A stretch of DNA of 45,090 nucleotides from Edaphobacter sp. (GCA_025462755.1 JAOAPF010000210.1:1-45090); one strand, 5' to 3'; shown: positions 15,608 through 24,554, counted from the first letter of the stretch. Program-made: numbers and translations. The notes: generated from the sequence alone by a model not told the origin.

Positions 15608-16663
15608 TTATTGCGCCTCTTCGGAAATCTGGAACGTCCATACGGCGTCGAACATCAACCCGTCGCCTTGCGCTCGCATGACGTCACCACCGGAAAATTT
15701 CTTGTCTTTCGAAGTTGGTCGCAGCACGACAGCATATTCGCCCGGCTGCAACTCCGAAGCAGTGGACACTTTGTACTTTCCCGTGTCCAGCCTCTGTGCG
15801 CGGGTTGACACTCGCTCTTCGAGGAAGTGCGAATACATCTTCCAGTCGGCGGCGGGGCTGGAGCGCACGTCTTCTTTGCCCTGTGTTGCGCCTACAATTC
15901 GGCAAGTGTTCTGTGCCGGCGTCAGCTTCACAATGGCTGGTTCGTAGTCATCAGGAGTGATTCCCTGCGTCCGCGAGTAGTCCACGGAAAACGTCGGCTT
16001 GCTGTTCTGCAGAACATTGCTGGAAGTCGGGCTGGGAACGCCCCAAACGTAAGTGACCGTCGGCGTGCGGTGCGACATGATTCCGGAGACGATGCCTCCG
16101 GCCCCTTCCACCGCCGAGCCGCCCATGCCGGAGTGCATCTGCGTCGCGACGCCGGACACAGCGGTGTTGATTCCTACCTGCATTCCCTGGGTAACGGCAG
16201 AATCCCCGGCTAGGTTTTTCATCGATGATGGTTTGGTCTTTGTCTCGGCGAGTTGAGTCTTCTCAAGCTTCAACTCCTGGGTAGAACTACCTTGAGTGAC
16301 CATGAGTGTCGGCATGCGAGACTTCGATGGAGGCATGGCTTCCGCAGGGGAATTGGAACTCTCTTTCGCGATGGACGAACCACCGCTCGATGAGGCGTCT
16401 CGAGAGGCTGCCAGCATCGCGTTTAATTCCTTTTCCGTCACGCCTGCGGTATTCAACCGGATAAGCTCGTTGGTCGAGGTGTTGAACTTGCCTGGCTCCG
16501 CCTGAATTGCTGAGACAATCACCGACTCTGGCAATTTCTTGTGCACCATCGCGATCACGTCGTCGTTGGTGAGCGGCTTCTGAGCATGCTGAGCGGATGC
16601 TAGGTTTCCTAACACCATCACCAGCAGTAACGCTGAGATCAAACGTGCCATTCGTGTCTCCAT
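15608..16663 (-). CDS. Secreted protein with LTNxDVI module
   Basis: 351 residues starting at ATG 16663 (GAGGAG seven bases upstream), with a cleavable signal ending NLASAQ. Residues 31-85 form a helical module LTNDDVIAMVHKKLPESVIV...FNTSTNELIRLNTAGVTEKELNAMLAA that also occurs in the two large downstream-named paralogues of this cluster. A low-complexity middle and a GINTAVSGVATQMHSGMGG segment follow. The C-terminal domain of about 150 residues holds FSVDYSRTQGITPDDYEPAIVKLTP and LQPGEYAVVLRPTS. I do not recognise a named family. Gaps are 29 bases to the OmpA gene and 77 to the upstream neighbour, consistent with one transcript. Confidence 0.82.
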   Translation of the reverse strand: METRMARLISALLLVMVLGNLASAQHAQKPLTNDDVIAMVHKKLPESVIVSAIQAEPGKFNTSTNELIRLNTAGVTEKELNAMLAASRDASSSGGSSIAKESSNSPAEAMPPSKSRMPTLMVTQGSSTQELKLEKTQLAETKTKPSSMKNLAGDSAVTQGMQVGINTAVSGVATQMHSGMGGSAVEGAGGIVSGIMSHRTPTVTYVWGVPSPTSSNVLQNSKPTFSVDYSRTQGITPDDYEPAIVKLTPAQNTCRIVGATQGKEDVRSSPAADWKMYSHFLEERVSTRAQRLDTGKYKVSTASELQPGEYAVVLRPTSKDKKFSGGDVMRAQGDGLMFDAVWTFQISEEAQ

Positions 16664-16740
16664 GGGAATGCTCCTCAGTCGTGGATTTGCGCACCGCATT
16701 TGTTGCGTCCGTTCCCAGACTTCTAACTGTGTAGGAGCTG

Positions 16741-19032
16741 CTAATGCAGCTTCATAGGCCTATTGCGAAGCCGAGGAGTTGGCCATGGATTGGTAAGACC
16801 GGCAGGCCCGATCAGCGATACAGTCAAGATATAGGCACCGGACTGGTTTGCCGCAATTTGAATCTGGTTGTTTGCGACAGTAATCTGAGAACCTTGTAGG
16901 CCAGCCCACTCGAGGGGAGCAGCTGACTCCACGACGAATCCTGGCGCAAGCTTTAGCGTGAACGTATCGGTAAAGCGAGAAGCATGGAAGTGATAAACCA
17001 TGGCGGTCCAATCTGGCTGTGGAGCACACCAACACTGGTTTGGTGAAACGGGCGAATTCCATTCATCTCCAATGTCGGGTAGAGCTCCACCGAAATCAAA
17101 ATTGACCGTCCAATCTCCCTGCGGCACGCTGCTTATTGGAATCGGAGATCCTCGCTTGGCATAGAAGGAGAAACCGGAAGCCTGCGCTGGCGTGCCACTC
17201 AGGGGTTCAACTATGAGATTGACATTGTTCTGATCGAATTCTGCGGAAACTGTGGGATCGACGTGCGCGTCTATGAAGGTATCGGACCACTGGTTCCCCC
17301 AAGTCTGGCCATTTGCCGGAACGAGTAAGACTCTGCCATTGTGTGCCGAGAAACTACTTGGGCCAGCAGTTAGGTAAATCTGGCCCGGCGTCGTGCCAAA
17401 CCCACATCCTGCGATCGTGTAGTGGTTATAAGCCGGATCGGAAGTGAACACGATCGGGCTATAGGTCGTGTTCGTTGTTCGCGAGAGATTGCTGGCTTGT
17501 TGATTGACTGCACTAATTGTAGTGTGCCCACCGGCACAAATGGTCGCGCGTCTCGTAGGGATCAGCAGATCTGTTGCCTTGGAACCACCCGAGGGGGCCC
17601 CTCCCGTAAGCACGGGAGGCGACGTTGCTGTGCTCGAAGCGCGCGACCCGACCTGAGCGGAAAGAACTTGCCCGGCCTGAAGATCTGCGGCTTGCTTCTG
17701 CAGTTTGAGAGTTAGCAGAATCGCGGAGTTGCCGAGCATTGGATTCTTTACAACTATTCCTTTCCGCAACTTGCTAATGTCGACTTTGGGCGGAAGCGGC
17801 TTTGCATTGAGGGACACCGTTGCACCGGGCGTTCCGCCCGCGGCATTCGCAGCCGTACGTGGCGGGAACGGCTGCGGGTTCAACTCGACTTTGCTTCCTG
17901 GACTTGCAGTCGCGATAGTCCCGACATCTTGCGGGCAGGCGCGCGTGCTGCCATCGCACATCGCCGCAAGCACCTTCGGACTCACGTGCGCTTGGCGAAG
18001 CGCTTGCAAGCTTGTGGGCGAGAAGTCGAATTGGCTAGTTGAAGATTGAATCGAGTGAACGATGACCGATTCCGAAATCCCGGCCTTCTGCATCCTGATC
18101 ACGTCGGCGTTGGTTAGGAGTTTCTGAGGCGGTGCCGCTCCCTGTTTAACCCCGCCGGTAAATCCGCCAGAGCCGCCTGTCGCTGCCCCACTTCCTGATT
18201 TCACTGGGGGCGCTAGCATTCCATTCGAAGCCGGAGTGCTGCTCGCGCTTCCCGGCGCGATTGGATTCGGCGACAGCAGTGTGGCGCCACTCGTTTTAGG
18301 TGCCCCGGGTGTTGCGTTAGCGGGTGCAGCTTGTGGCTGCGAGAGCATGCCACCGGGACTGGGAGCGTGTGGCAGCAATATTGAAGGCGTTGTGGGACGC
18401 GGGGCCGCGACCGCCGCAGACGTGACCTTGAAATTGATGTTGAATGCGCCGTTGCCACAAAGCAATTCGCCGCCGGTCAGGATAAATGAAAAACTGCTAG
18501 AGGGCGTCGAATTGCAATTGCCTCCGGGGATCTGAAAGGGAGATGGCATCGACACAGATGACGAAGACGTGCCATACAAAAGCACGCGCAAGGCGACATT
18601 TTCGGGCATGTTCTGGAACGCATAGGAACAAAGCATGTATTTCGGAGTGCCCGGTGACGAAGTGTCAGTCATTGGCCCTGACGCCGTAAGACTGTTTGTT
18701 GTTGAGAGGAGCTGTAGTGGCATTCCGACCTTGCTGACTGTGACAACCTTCACCGTCAAACCCTGGCAAGTGGAACTGGGTTGAAGGACATTCATTTGCC
18801 AGTACACGAAGCCTGTGATTGCACCCACTGCAGGCTTCATCCCCGTAGTCGCATTGGTTGCGCTGCCCAAAGGAGAAGCAGTTCCGCGCGGAGTAACCTG
18901 CACGCTCGACGCGGACGGCCTGGTAACTGTTGGAGGCTGCTGCTGGCCCATGACGCTCACGGAAAGGCTCAGCAACATTGTCGCAAGCGTTGCTAGCTGC
19001 AGGATCGTTTCGAAGTCAATTCGTCGTTTCAT
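16741..19032 (-). CDS. Large secreted mosaic protein, paralogue 1
   Basis: 763 residues with a signal peptide ending SVSVMGQ; AGGAG lies eight bases before the start. Domain order: an N-terminal domain with GAITGFVYWQMN and Cys residues, a Pro/Ala/Ser/Gly-rich linker, the LTNADVIRM...ESVIVHSIQSS module (encoded at about 17945-18120), and two LNPQP-type proline motifs (17779-17900). A Q/A-rich stretch is followed by an IPT-like beta domain with IAGCGFGTTPGQIYLTAG and WSDTFIDAHVDP. The end is a conserved C-terminal domain, LAPGFVVESAAPLEW through VSLIGPAGLTNPWP. The same order recurs in the 847-residue neighbour. Function unknown; a beta-rich extracellular structural or binding protein is likely (inference). 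Confidence 0.85.
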   Translation of the reverse strand: MKRRIDFETILQLATLATMLLSLSVSVMGQQQPPTVTRPSASSVQVTPRGTASPLGSATNATTGMKPAVGAITGFVYWQMNVLQPSSTCQGLTVKVVTVSKVGMPLQLLSTTNSLTASGPMTDTSSPGTPKYMLCSYAFQNMPENVALRVLLYGTSSSSVSMPSPFQIPGGNCNSTPSSSFSFILTGGELLCGNGAFNINFKVTSAAVAAPRPTTPSILLPHAPSPGGMLSQPQAAPANATPGAPKTSGATLLSPNPIAPGSASSTPASNGMLAPPVKSGSGAATGGSGGFTGGVKQGAAPPQKLLTNADVIRMQKAGISESVIVHSIQSSTSQFDFSPTSLQALRQAHVSPKVLAAMCDGSTRACPQDVGTIATASPGSKVELNPQPFPPRTAANAAGGTPGATVSLNAKPLPPKVDISKLRKGIVVKNPMLGNSAILLTLKLQKQAADLQAGQVLSAQVGSRASSTATSPPVLTGGAPSGGSKATDLLIPTRRATICAGGHTTISAVNQQASNLSRTTNTTYSPIVFTSDPAYNHYTIAGCGFGTTPGQIYLTAGPSSFSAHNGRVLLVPANGQTWGNQWSDTFIDAHVDPTVSAEFDQNNVNLIVEPLSGTPAQASGFSFYAKRGSPIPISSVPQGDWTVNFDFGGALPDIGDEWNSPVSPNQCWCAPQPDWTAMVYHFHASRFTDTFTLKLAPGFVVESAAPLEWAGLQGSQITVANNQIQIAANQSGAYILTVSLIGPAGLTNPWPTPRLRNRPMKLH
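17779..17900 (-). repeat. Two LNPQP-type proline motifs in paralogue 1
   Basis: The encoded segments SKVELNPQPFPPRT (about 17857-17900) and TVSLNAKPLPPK (about 17779-17820) share the pattern V-x-L-N-x-x-P-x-P-P-[RK]. The same motif occurs three times in the 847-residue paralogue. Such regular Pro motifs suggest a docking or extended linker element. Confidence 0.7.
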
Positions 19033-19069
19033 ATCATTAACTCCTATTTAGGGCGTCCGCCGCGGTTGG

Positions 19070-19088
19070 TCCAAGCATGGAGCTTGGA
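19070..19088. repeat. Hairpin between the two large paralogue genes
   Basis: TCCAAGC and GCTTGGA form a perfect 7-bp stem with a 5-base loop in the 61-base gap between the genes at 19094-21637 and 16741-19032. No T-run follows on the minus strand, so an RNA-processing or stabilising hairpin is more likely than a terminator. Confidence 0.45.
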
Positions 19089-19093
19089 GTCCA

Positions 19094-21637
19094 TTAATCA
19101 AGAAGCTGCTTGATCTTGTTCATGCAGGTCTGGTCCTTCTGCCCAGTCCATGGATCCACGCAGCGCGGGCCGAGGACCGAGACCTCCAGGCCGTACGCGG
19201 ACTGGTTCGCCCTATCTGTTCTTAGGCTGAACTCCCCAACACGGCAGTGATAGATGGGCCAGGTCACCGCAATTTGGTTTTGCGGCGTTAGACTGAAATC
19301 CCAGTCGCCGTCAAGGTAAGCCTCGAAATTGTACTGGTCCCATGCGCCACACAAGCTGGCCGGGTCTAGTGTGCTGACGTATAGCTGATAGGAGCTGATC
19401 TGAAATCCGGGAGCAAGCCGGCTAAAGTCCCACGTATCTGATTTCAGTTGCCAAGGAGTAATCTGTTGTACGCCATTAGGTGTTGGCTTCCAACCGATGT
19501 CATAGAACGGAAAACAGGAAGCATTGGTAAATGCAGTGTCATTAATGTAGCAATCAGCAGTGGCAGTGTCACTTTGGTCGTTATGTTCGTACGAATATCG
19601 AAAAACCCACCCGGTAACAGGCGTGCCTTGAAATGAGAAGTTGGGGAAAGAGGATGTGGCGCTGGACGGAAGCTGATCTATACCAGAGGCGAAATTCGGC
19701 ACGTTGAACAGTCCAATTTTCGATTGCGGAATCGAGTTGTAAGCCATAGGAACTTCCTGCGGATTGCCATCCGGCCCGGGCATGCCACGCGCCGCGTAGA
19801 ACTTGTATCCGGACTTGTTGAAGGGCTGTTTTCCCGCGGGGGCGACTACCAGAGTCACGTTGTCCTGATCGAGCGCGCCTGCGAGCGTCGGATCCAGATG
19901 AGCGGTGATCCCGTTCTCGCTCCAAAAATCGATGTTGAGATTTGCTTTGAAACCGTTCACGCCGTATATAAATGCGGAGTTGCCCGATTGAGACTGCCCA
20001 AAGCTGCAACCTGTAATCGTGTAGAGGTTGTATTTGGCTTCGGGAGTAAAAACCGCAGGCACTTCTCCTCCGCTCACGCGCAGTACTCTGGGTGACGGAT
20101 CATTCGTGCACGTCAGCACAATCGTATTGAAGCTAGGGGCATGACTTAAGGACTTAAGGTTTACCCGCTCGCTCTGGGTATTCGAGGGGCCGAGTCCCTG
20201 AGTGAGTGCGTTTCCCTGAACATTCGAGGCTATCGGCGTGCGCGAATTTAGAACCGCGGCAGCGGATCCTATGCCAAGCTTCATCGTTGATGCATCCTGC
20301 TCCGCCGCGTGCTTCTGTTGCTGAAGGACCGCAATGATGCTCGCGTTCTGCTGTGAAAGAAGAGGGTTGCTGACTTTTCGCAACGCTTTGGGCGCCGAGA
20401 GTTTTATTGGCTTCAAAGCAGGCCTTACTGGCGACACGCCCTTCGCCTTGGGCGGAAATGGCTGCTGATTCAACGAAGCCTGCGCACCCTGATTCACCCG
20501 GCCCGTCATACTCGTGCGCGGCGGAAACGGCTGCGGGTTGAGTTCGACTTTGCTCTCCGGACTTACCGGTGCGTTGTTTTCCAACCCTTGCGGGCACGAG
20601 TGCGCGCTTCCATCACACATCGCGGCGAGAACCGCTGGGCTCACATGCGCTTGCTGAAGTGCTTGTATACCTGCGGGCGAAAAATCGAATTGCTTAGTTG
20701 AAGATTGAATGGAATGCACAATTACCGATTCCGCGATTTCAGCTCGAACCATGTGGATCACGTCGGCATTGGTCAACTGTTGCGGAGGTCGAGAGGGCTG
20801 CGGATTGAGCCCCACCTTGCTTCCCGGATTCTGCTGTCCTCCACTCTGGCCTGTGGCAACTTGCTGATTCCCTAGCAGCGCGTCTGAATTACTCTGCGAT
20901 TGCCCGTTTTGCTTTGCGCCCGATAAGAGCATTCCCTGCTGCGGCGCGGCTGAAAGCATTCCGCTCTTACCGCCGGAGTTGCCCGGAGGAGGAGAGGCCA
21001 AGCCGAGTTGCTGGCGTGGTGGTTTCTGCATGACAAAGTTCACGTCATAGGCCATGTTCTGGCACGAGCCCCAATGAGCAGCCAGGTCAGAAGGAGCCGG
21101 ATTCACGATGCGCGGCAGCATATTGCATTGCCCATTAACGATCTTGATTGGGCCGAGAATTGAAAATTGCGGAACTGCCGCGGGCAAGAACTCGCCCGAC
21201 TGGGCGACTGTGAGACTCACCTGGAGATCCGGTCCTACGGGCACTTTGTCATATGCATAGGTGCACACGTCGTAGACGTTGATCTTGCCTCCGACCAGAA
21301 ACTCCTTTACCTCTCCGACATATTTGAAGTTGTTGCTGAGCGTGCCCAGCGGCGTGTATGCCGTGAGTGGGCCGCCCGAGGAACTTCCGACACTCACCGT
21401 AATCGCCAGCCCGCTGCAACTGTTGGCCGGCATGTGTCTGACAGAGTTTGCATCCCAGTACACAAAGCCCTCGATAGTTCCAGCGGTGCTCTCTGGGTGA
21501 TCGGCGCCGGGTGGCCGATGCGCAGAAGGCCCGGTGATGTTGCGGTTCGGCGCAGGCATTGAGGGGGACACCTGGCCTGCGACGCCGGTGCTGCTCAGAA
21601 CTGCAATCATCATCAAAAGTCGGAAATTCTTGTTCAT
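19094..21637 (-). CDS. Large secreted mosaic protein, paralogue 2
   Basis: 847 residues with a signal peptide (FRLLMMIAVLSSTGVAGQ). The N-terminal domain begins GTIEGFVYWDANSVRHM, matching GAITGFVYWQMN of paralogue 1, and is Cys-containing. A Gln/Gly/Ser linker, the LTNADVIHM...ESVIVHSIQSS module (about 20610-20781) and CDGSAHSCPQ follow. Three LNPQP-type motifs, a Lys/Gln-rich helix, an IPT-like domain with ITGCSFGQSQSG and a long C-terminal domain complete it, with LAPGFQISSYQLYVST and SAYGLEVSVLGPRCVDPW. The last part is longer than in its paralogues and has extra Cys. Gaps of 29 and 61 bases to its neighbours indicate co-transcription. Role unknown. Confidence 0.85.
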   Translation of the reverse strand: MNKNFRLLMMIAVLSSTGVAGQVSPSMPAPNRNITGPSAHRPPGADHPESTAGTIEGFVYWDANSVRHMPANSCSGLAITVSVGSSSGGPLTAYTPLGTLSNNFKYVGEVKEFLVGGKINVYDVCTYAYDKVPVGPDLQVSLTVAQSGEFLPAAVPQFSILGPIKIVNGQCNMLPRIVNPAPSDLAAHWGSCQNMAYDVNFVMQKPPRQQLGLASPPPGNSGGKSGMLSAAPQQGMLLSGAKQNGQSQSNSDALLGNQQVATGQSGGQQNPGSKVGLNPQPSRPPQQLTNADVIHMVRAEIAESVIVHSIQSSTKQFDFSPAGIQALQQAHVSPAVLAAMCDGSAHSCPQGLENNAPVSPESKVELNPQPFPPRTSMTGRVNQGAQASLNQQPFPPKAKGVSPVRPALKPIKLSAPKALRKVSNPLLSQQNASIIAVLQQQKHAAEQDASTMKLGIGSAAAVLNSRTPIASNVQGNALTQGLGPSNTQSERVNLKSLSHAPSFNTIVLTCTNDPSPRVLRVSGGEVPAVFTPEAKYNLYTITGCSFGQSQSGNSAFIYGVNGFKANLNIDFWSENGITAHLDPTLAGALDQDNVTLVVAPAGKQPFNKSGYKFYAARGMPGPDGNPQEVPMAYNSIPQSKIGLFNVPNFASGIDQLPSSATSSFPNFSFQGTPVTGWVFRYSYEHNDQSDTATADCYINDTAFTNASCFPFYDIGWKPTPNGVQQITPWQLKSDTWDFSRLAPGFQISSYQLYVSTLDPASLCGAWDQYNFEAYLDGDWDFSLTPQNQIAVTWPIYHCRVGEFSLRTDRANQSAYGLEVSVLGPRCVDPWTGQKDQTCMNKIKQLLD
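20447..20827 (-). repeat. Three LNPQP-type proline motifs in paralogue 2
   Basis: SKVGLNPQPSRPPQ (about 20787-20827), SKVELNPQPFPPRT (about 20516-20560) and QASLNQQPFPPK (about 20447-20483) flank the LTNADVI module. The central copy is nearly identical to one in paralogue 1, at both protein and DNA level, which suggests conversion or recent selection. Confidence 0.7.
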
Positions 21638-21666
21638 AAGGTCCTGTTCTCCTCTTCACTGAACCC

Positions 21667-23232
21667 TCATTGCTTCAGCAGCAATGGCAAAGGTTGAGGC
21701 GCTGTAGCCAGCGAGCCCATACTCCCGTTCGGCCACGGGCTCACGCCGCGCGGTCCCAGAACGGTGATCTCCAGCGCATAGGCCGACACGCTCGCGTAAT
21801 TGAGAACGTCCAGTGACTTGCCGCTGGTCATGATCGAATTCGGCCAGCAGTCATCCGCCTGCCAGGAGATCTGAAAGGAGGACGTTGACGTGTAGTTCAC
21901 ACCCCAGTTGCCGTTCTTGGAGGGCTCTCCGCCGACTGTTTGGCAAAAACTGGCGTCGGGGCTCGAGTGGCGCAACTGCACTCCGGTCTGCGGGTCCAGC
22001 TGAAATCCCGGCGCAAAATGGAATTGATACGCGTCTGTGCCGCCCGGGAAACTGCGCCCCGGATTCGCTGGAATCGGGAACTGATCGACTGCTGTTTCAC
22101 GCGCGACCGCAATCGTCTCTCCCGGCTCAAGCAGGGCTAATGAGGGCGACTCAACTTCGGGCTGAACAGGGCCGGCCACAATAGCGTTGACCGCGGCCAG
22201 ACTGACTCCCGAAGGCACGCACGAGTAGCCGGTGGATTGCGCGCAGACTGCCGGTTTTGGGAGCAGCTTGAGCGTCTGGTCTTCGCGTGCCGCCAGGAAA
22301 TTCATCCCGGCCGCCTGATATTCCTGCCCGCCGGCGGTCTTTACTACCAGTGTGACGTTGTTCGTATCATAGAAACCACTGGCATTCGGATCAATTTGCG
22401 CGATGATCTGCCGGTCACTCCACCCGTCAGGGGTAATCTGAAATGACACTCGATCGCGGACTAGTGTTGCCACCACTCTGCCTGAGCCGCCCGTCGGCGA
22501 AGCTGAAACGTAATGCAGGCCGCTCAAATAAACCTGACCGGGAGTGTTCCCAAATTCACAACCCTGGATCACGAACTTGCCATCTGGCCCGGACACGGGG
22601 CTGAACCATATCCTCGATTTCTGCCCATCCACACTTGCGATTCCGCCCATGCATAACTGTGTTGGATTCGGAGCCCGAGTGCCGATCATTTGCGGCTTTG
22701 GCGAATCGGGAGCTTGGTGTCGAGTAGGTCCGTTCTGAGCTGCTGATGTCGTAGCAGGAGAGCTGTTCGGTGTTGTCCGGCTACCGGACGCGGACATCGT
22801 CTGGCCTGCGCCAACCGGTGGCGCGGCACCGTTTCCCATTAGTTGCGAGTTTGTTCCGTGGTTCAGCAGCATCCCACTCTGGGGTGTGCCCGCGGGGCGC
22901 ACGCCGCCTGTGAAGGTACGAGCACTCGCTCCCGACGAGAGAATGGTTGGTACTGCCGCACTCTGCTTTCGCAGCAGACCAATCACAGCGGAGTTTCCGC
23001 CATCGCCGCTCGGCCTGCTGCCGGTTGCAGTCACCAGCACGGATCGAGCCAGGGCCGACGAGATTAACCGGTTGGATTTCCACTTCCTACCGTTCACCGC
23101 GGGGTTGATGCTCCTGGCCCGCATCAAGGAGGTAGCCGTCGAGCCTTGGATCGGATCTCTGTCTTCCTGGGCCAAAGTTGTTCCACAGCACAGCCCGGTC
23201 AGCAGCAGAATGAGTGTCAGATTCCTACGCAT
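21667..23232 (-). CDS. Secreted protein with IPT-like and shared C-terminal domains, paralogue 3
   Basis: 521 residues with a signal ending GTTLAQ; GGAGG lies seven bases before ATG 23232. It lacks the N-terminal FVYW domain, the LTNxDVI module and the LNPQP motifs of its two paralogues. It keeps a Ser/Thr/Gly-rich linker, the IPT-like domain (IQGCEFGNTPGQVYLSG...WSDRQIIAQIDP...NNVTLVV) and the C-terminal domain (APGFQLDPQTGVQLRH...SAYALEITVLGPRGVSPWP). It is therefore a shortened relative, useful for defining the shared C-terminal unit. Gaps of 29 and 55 bases place it in the cluster. Function unknown. Confidence 0.83.
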   Translation of the reverse strand: MRRNLTLILLLTGLCCGTTLAQEDRDPIQGSTATSLMRARSINPAVNGRKWKSNRLISSALARSVLVTATGSRPSGDGGNSAVIGLLRKQSAAVPTILSSGASARTFTGGVRPAGTPQSGMLLNHGTNSQLMGNGAAPPVGAGQTMSASGSRTTPNSSPATTSAAQNGPTRHQAPDSPKPQMIGTRAPNPTQLCMGGIASVDGQKSRIWFSPVSGPDGKFVIQGCEFGNTPGQVYLSGLHYVSASPTGGSGRVVATLVRDRVSFQITPDGWSDRQIIAQIDPNASGFYDTNNVTLVVKTAGGQEYQAAGMNFLAAREDQTLKLLPKPAVCAQSTGYSCVPSGVSLAAVNAIVAGPVQPEVESPSLALLEPGETIAVARETAVDQFPIPANPGRSFPGGTDAYQFHFAPGFQLDPQTGVQLRHSSPDASFCQTVGGEPSKNGNWGVNYTSTSSFQISWQADDCWPNSIMTSGKSLDVLNYASVSAYALEITVLGPRGVSPWPNGSMGSLATAPQPLPLLLKQ

Positions 23233-23287
23233 CTCGTTTCCTCCCCTTCATCAGTTGGCCTCATGGCCTTTGCCAACGCGCCCGCCT

Positions 23288-24316
23288 CTACTTGAGCCGA
23301 ATCGTCAGTTCTTTTGCCTTAGGTCCGGACGAGTCCGCGCTGAAGCGGTGAAACCCGAACTGGGCGATGCGGTGAGATACAGAGTTCGCCCACGCGTCAA
23401 CTTGCATCGAGTTCATGTTCCAGTTGTCTCCGCCTGAGCCGCCGGTGAATGTGTCAGAGAGGGTTATGGTCTTGATCTGGTCGATGGTTACGGGTCGGTT
23501 GAGGAGAACCTCGGCCCCGTTGGTGCTTCCATCCGCCCATCTTTGGCCGTGATTGACATTCGGCTCAAATTGGGTCGTGCCGTCAGCGAAATGAATCGTG
23601 ATATTCAGATTGTCATTTCCTCCCCGGAGGTCGTCGTCTCCGGTCCCGAATGCGAAGACCAGCTTGCTCACTTGGTTCTCTGCGGGACAGCCCACATCCA
23701 GCCTCGCCGGAATCGAAAGATTCGGGTTACTACCTGTGAAGCGATGGAATCCGAAGGAGGCGATGGGCACACCGGAAACGTTGTTTCCGATCGCGCTCGC
23801 CTGGAACTCCCCCATATCCCAGTTGTCTTCCGATTTCACACCTTGTGCCGCGTAGATCGGCGCAAGCGCCGGGCCCGCCGGAGTGGCCAACGCGCCAACT
23901 CTTCCAGCAGAAGGAGGGGTATAACCGCCCGCTGCCAAGTGGACCAGCCCAATTGACTTGATCTGGTTCGGCGCGACCGGCCGTTGCAGTGGAACAGTCA
24001 CGAGATTCGTGCTGTTGTTGCCCCAATTCGCGCCGTGGTTCACATTGTTTGCAACCTGCATCGTGCCATCAGCGAAGTGGATCTCTACGTTCAAGTTGTT
24101 CTGCCCGCCGCGAAGATCGTCGTTTCCAGTCCGGAACCGCAGCTGCAGTTGGCTGACCGTGCATACTGCGCTCAAAATCGTGGTGCGCTGCGGATGCAGC
24201 AGGACCGTCGGCTTCGTCACTTGCCCGTGAACTGCGTTTCCTGTCCAAAACCAGCAAGTGATCACAACCACCCCTTTAATTACCCAGTTCTGCCTGCCGC
24301 AATTCATCCAGTTCAT
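23288..24316 (-). CDS. Secreted protein built of a duplicated 'DDLRGG' domain
   Basis: 342 residues. ATG 24316 has AAGGAG eight bases upstream and opens a signal peptide ending NAVHGQ; a longer frame reaching 24481 would run through the promoter region. The mature protein is two copies of a domain of about 150 residues. Each holds RTGNDDLRGGQNNLNVEIHF or GTGDDDLRGGNDNLNITIHF, DGT.Q..NVNHG..W, NQIKSI / DQIKTI, DNW[DN]M and a closing FGFHRF. The Asp/Gly-rich loop suggests calcium binding, and the fold may resemble PLAT/LH2 domains, but I am not certain. It is the first gene of the ten-gene exported cluster. Confidence 0.82.
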   Translation of the reverse strand: MNWMNCGRQNWVIKGVVVITCWFWTGNAVHGQVTKPTVLLHPQRTTILSAVCTVSQLQLRFRTGNDDLRGGQNNLNVEIHFADGTMQVANNVNHGANWGNNSTNLVTVPLQRPVAPNQIKSIGLVHLAAGGYTPPSAGRVGALATPAGPALAPIYAAQGVKSEDNWDMGEFQASAIGNNVSGVPIASFGFHRFTGSNPNLSIPARLDVGCPAENQVSKLVFAFGTGDDDLRGGNDNLNITIHFADGTTQFEPNVNHGQRWADGSTNGAEVLLNRPVTIDQIKTITLSDTFTGGSGGDNWNMNSMQVDAWANSVSHRIAQFGFHRFSADSSGPKAKELTIRLK

Positions 24317-24373
24317 TTGTCCCGCTCCTTCCCGTTGCCGCATGCGTCTGAAATACTGCGTGAGAGTGCGGGC

Positions 24374-24405
24374 GTCAAAGGAAACACAGATTAAAAGACG
24401 CTGAC
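24374..24405 (-). promoter_or_regulatory. 32-bp element upstream of the exported cluster, copy A
   Basis: Read on the minus strand it starts GTCAG, has five free bases, then TTTAATCTGTGTTTC, one variable base and TTTGAC. It matches copy B (27619-27650) at 24 of 32 positions, with all mismatches outside the two ends confined to the five free bases and three single positions. TTGACG at its end could be a -35 box, with TATTTC 17 bases on. It ends 57 bases before the start codon at 24316. Confidence 0.65.
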
Positions 24406-24554
24406 TTAATAAGCACTGCTGTCTCAATGGGTTGTAGCGACAGATGACACAGAAGGGAGACTCACAGAGTAAGACCTGCAACGAGCAATTCGATTGGGGG
24501 CCGGGAAACTCTGGTCAGGTGCGGCGTAGGAGACGGGGCTTGTGCAGGCGACTG

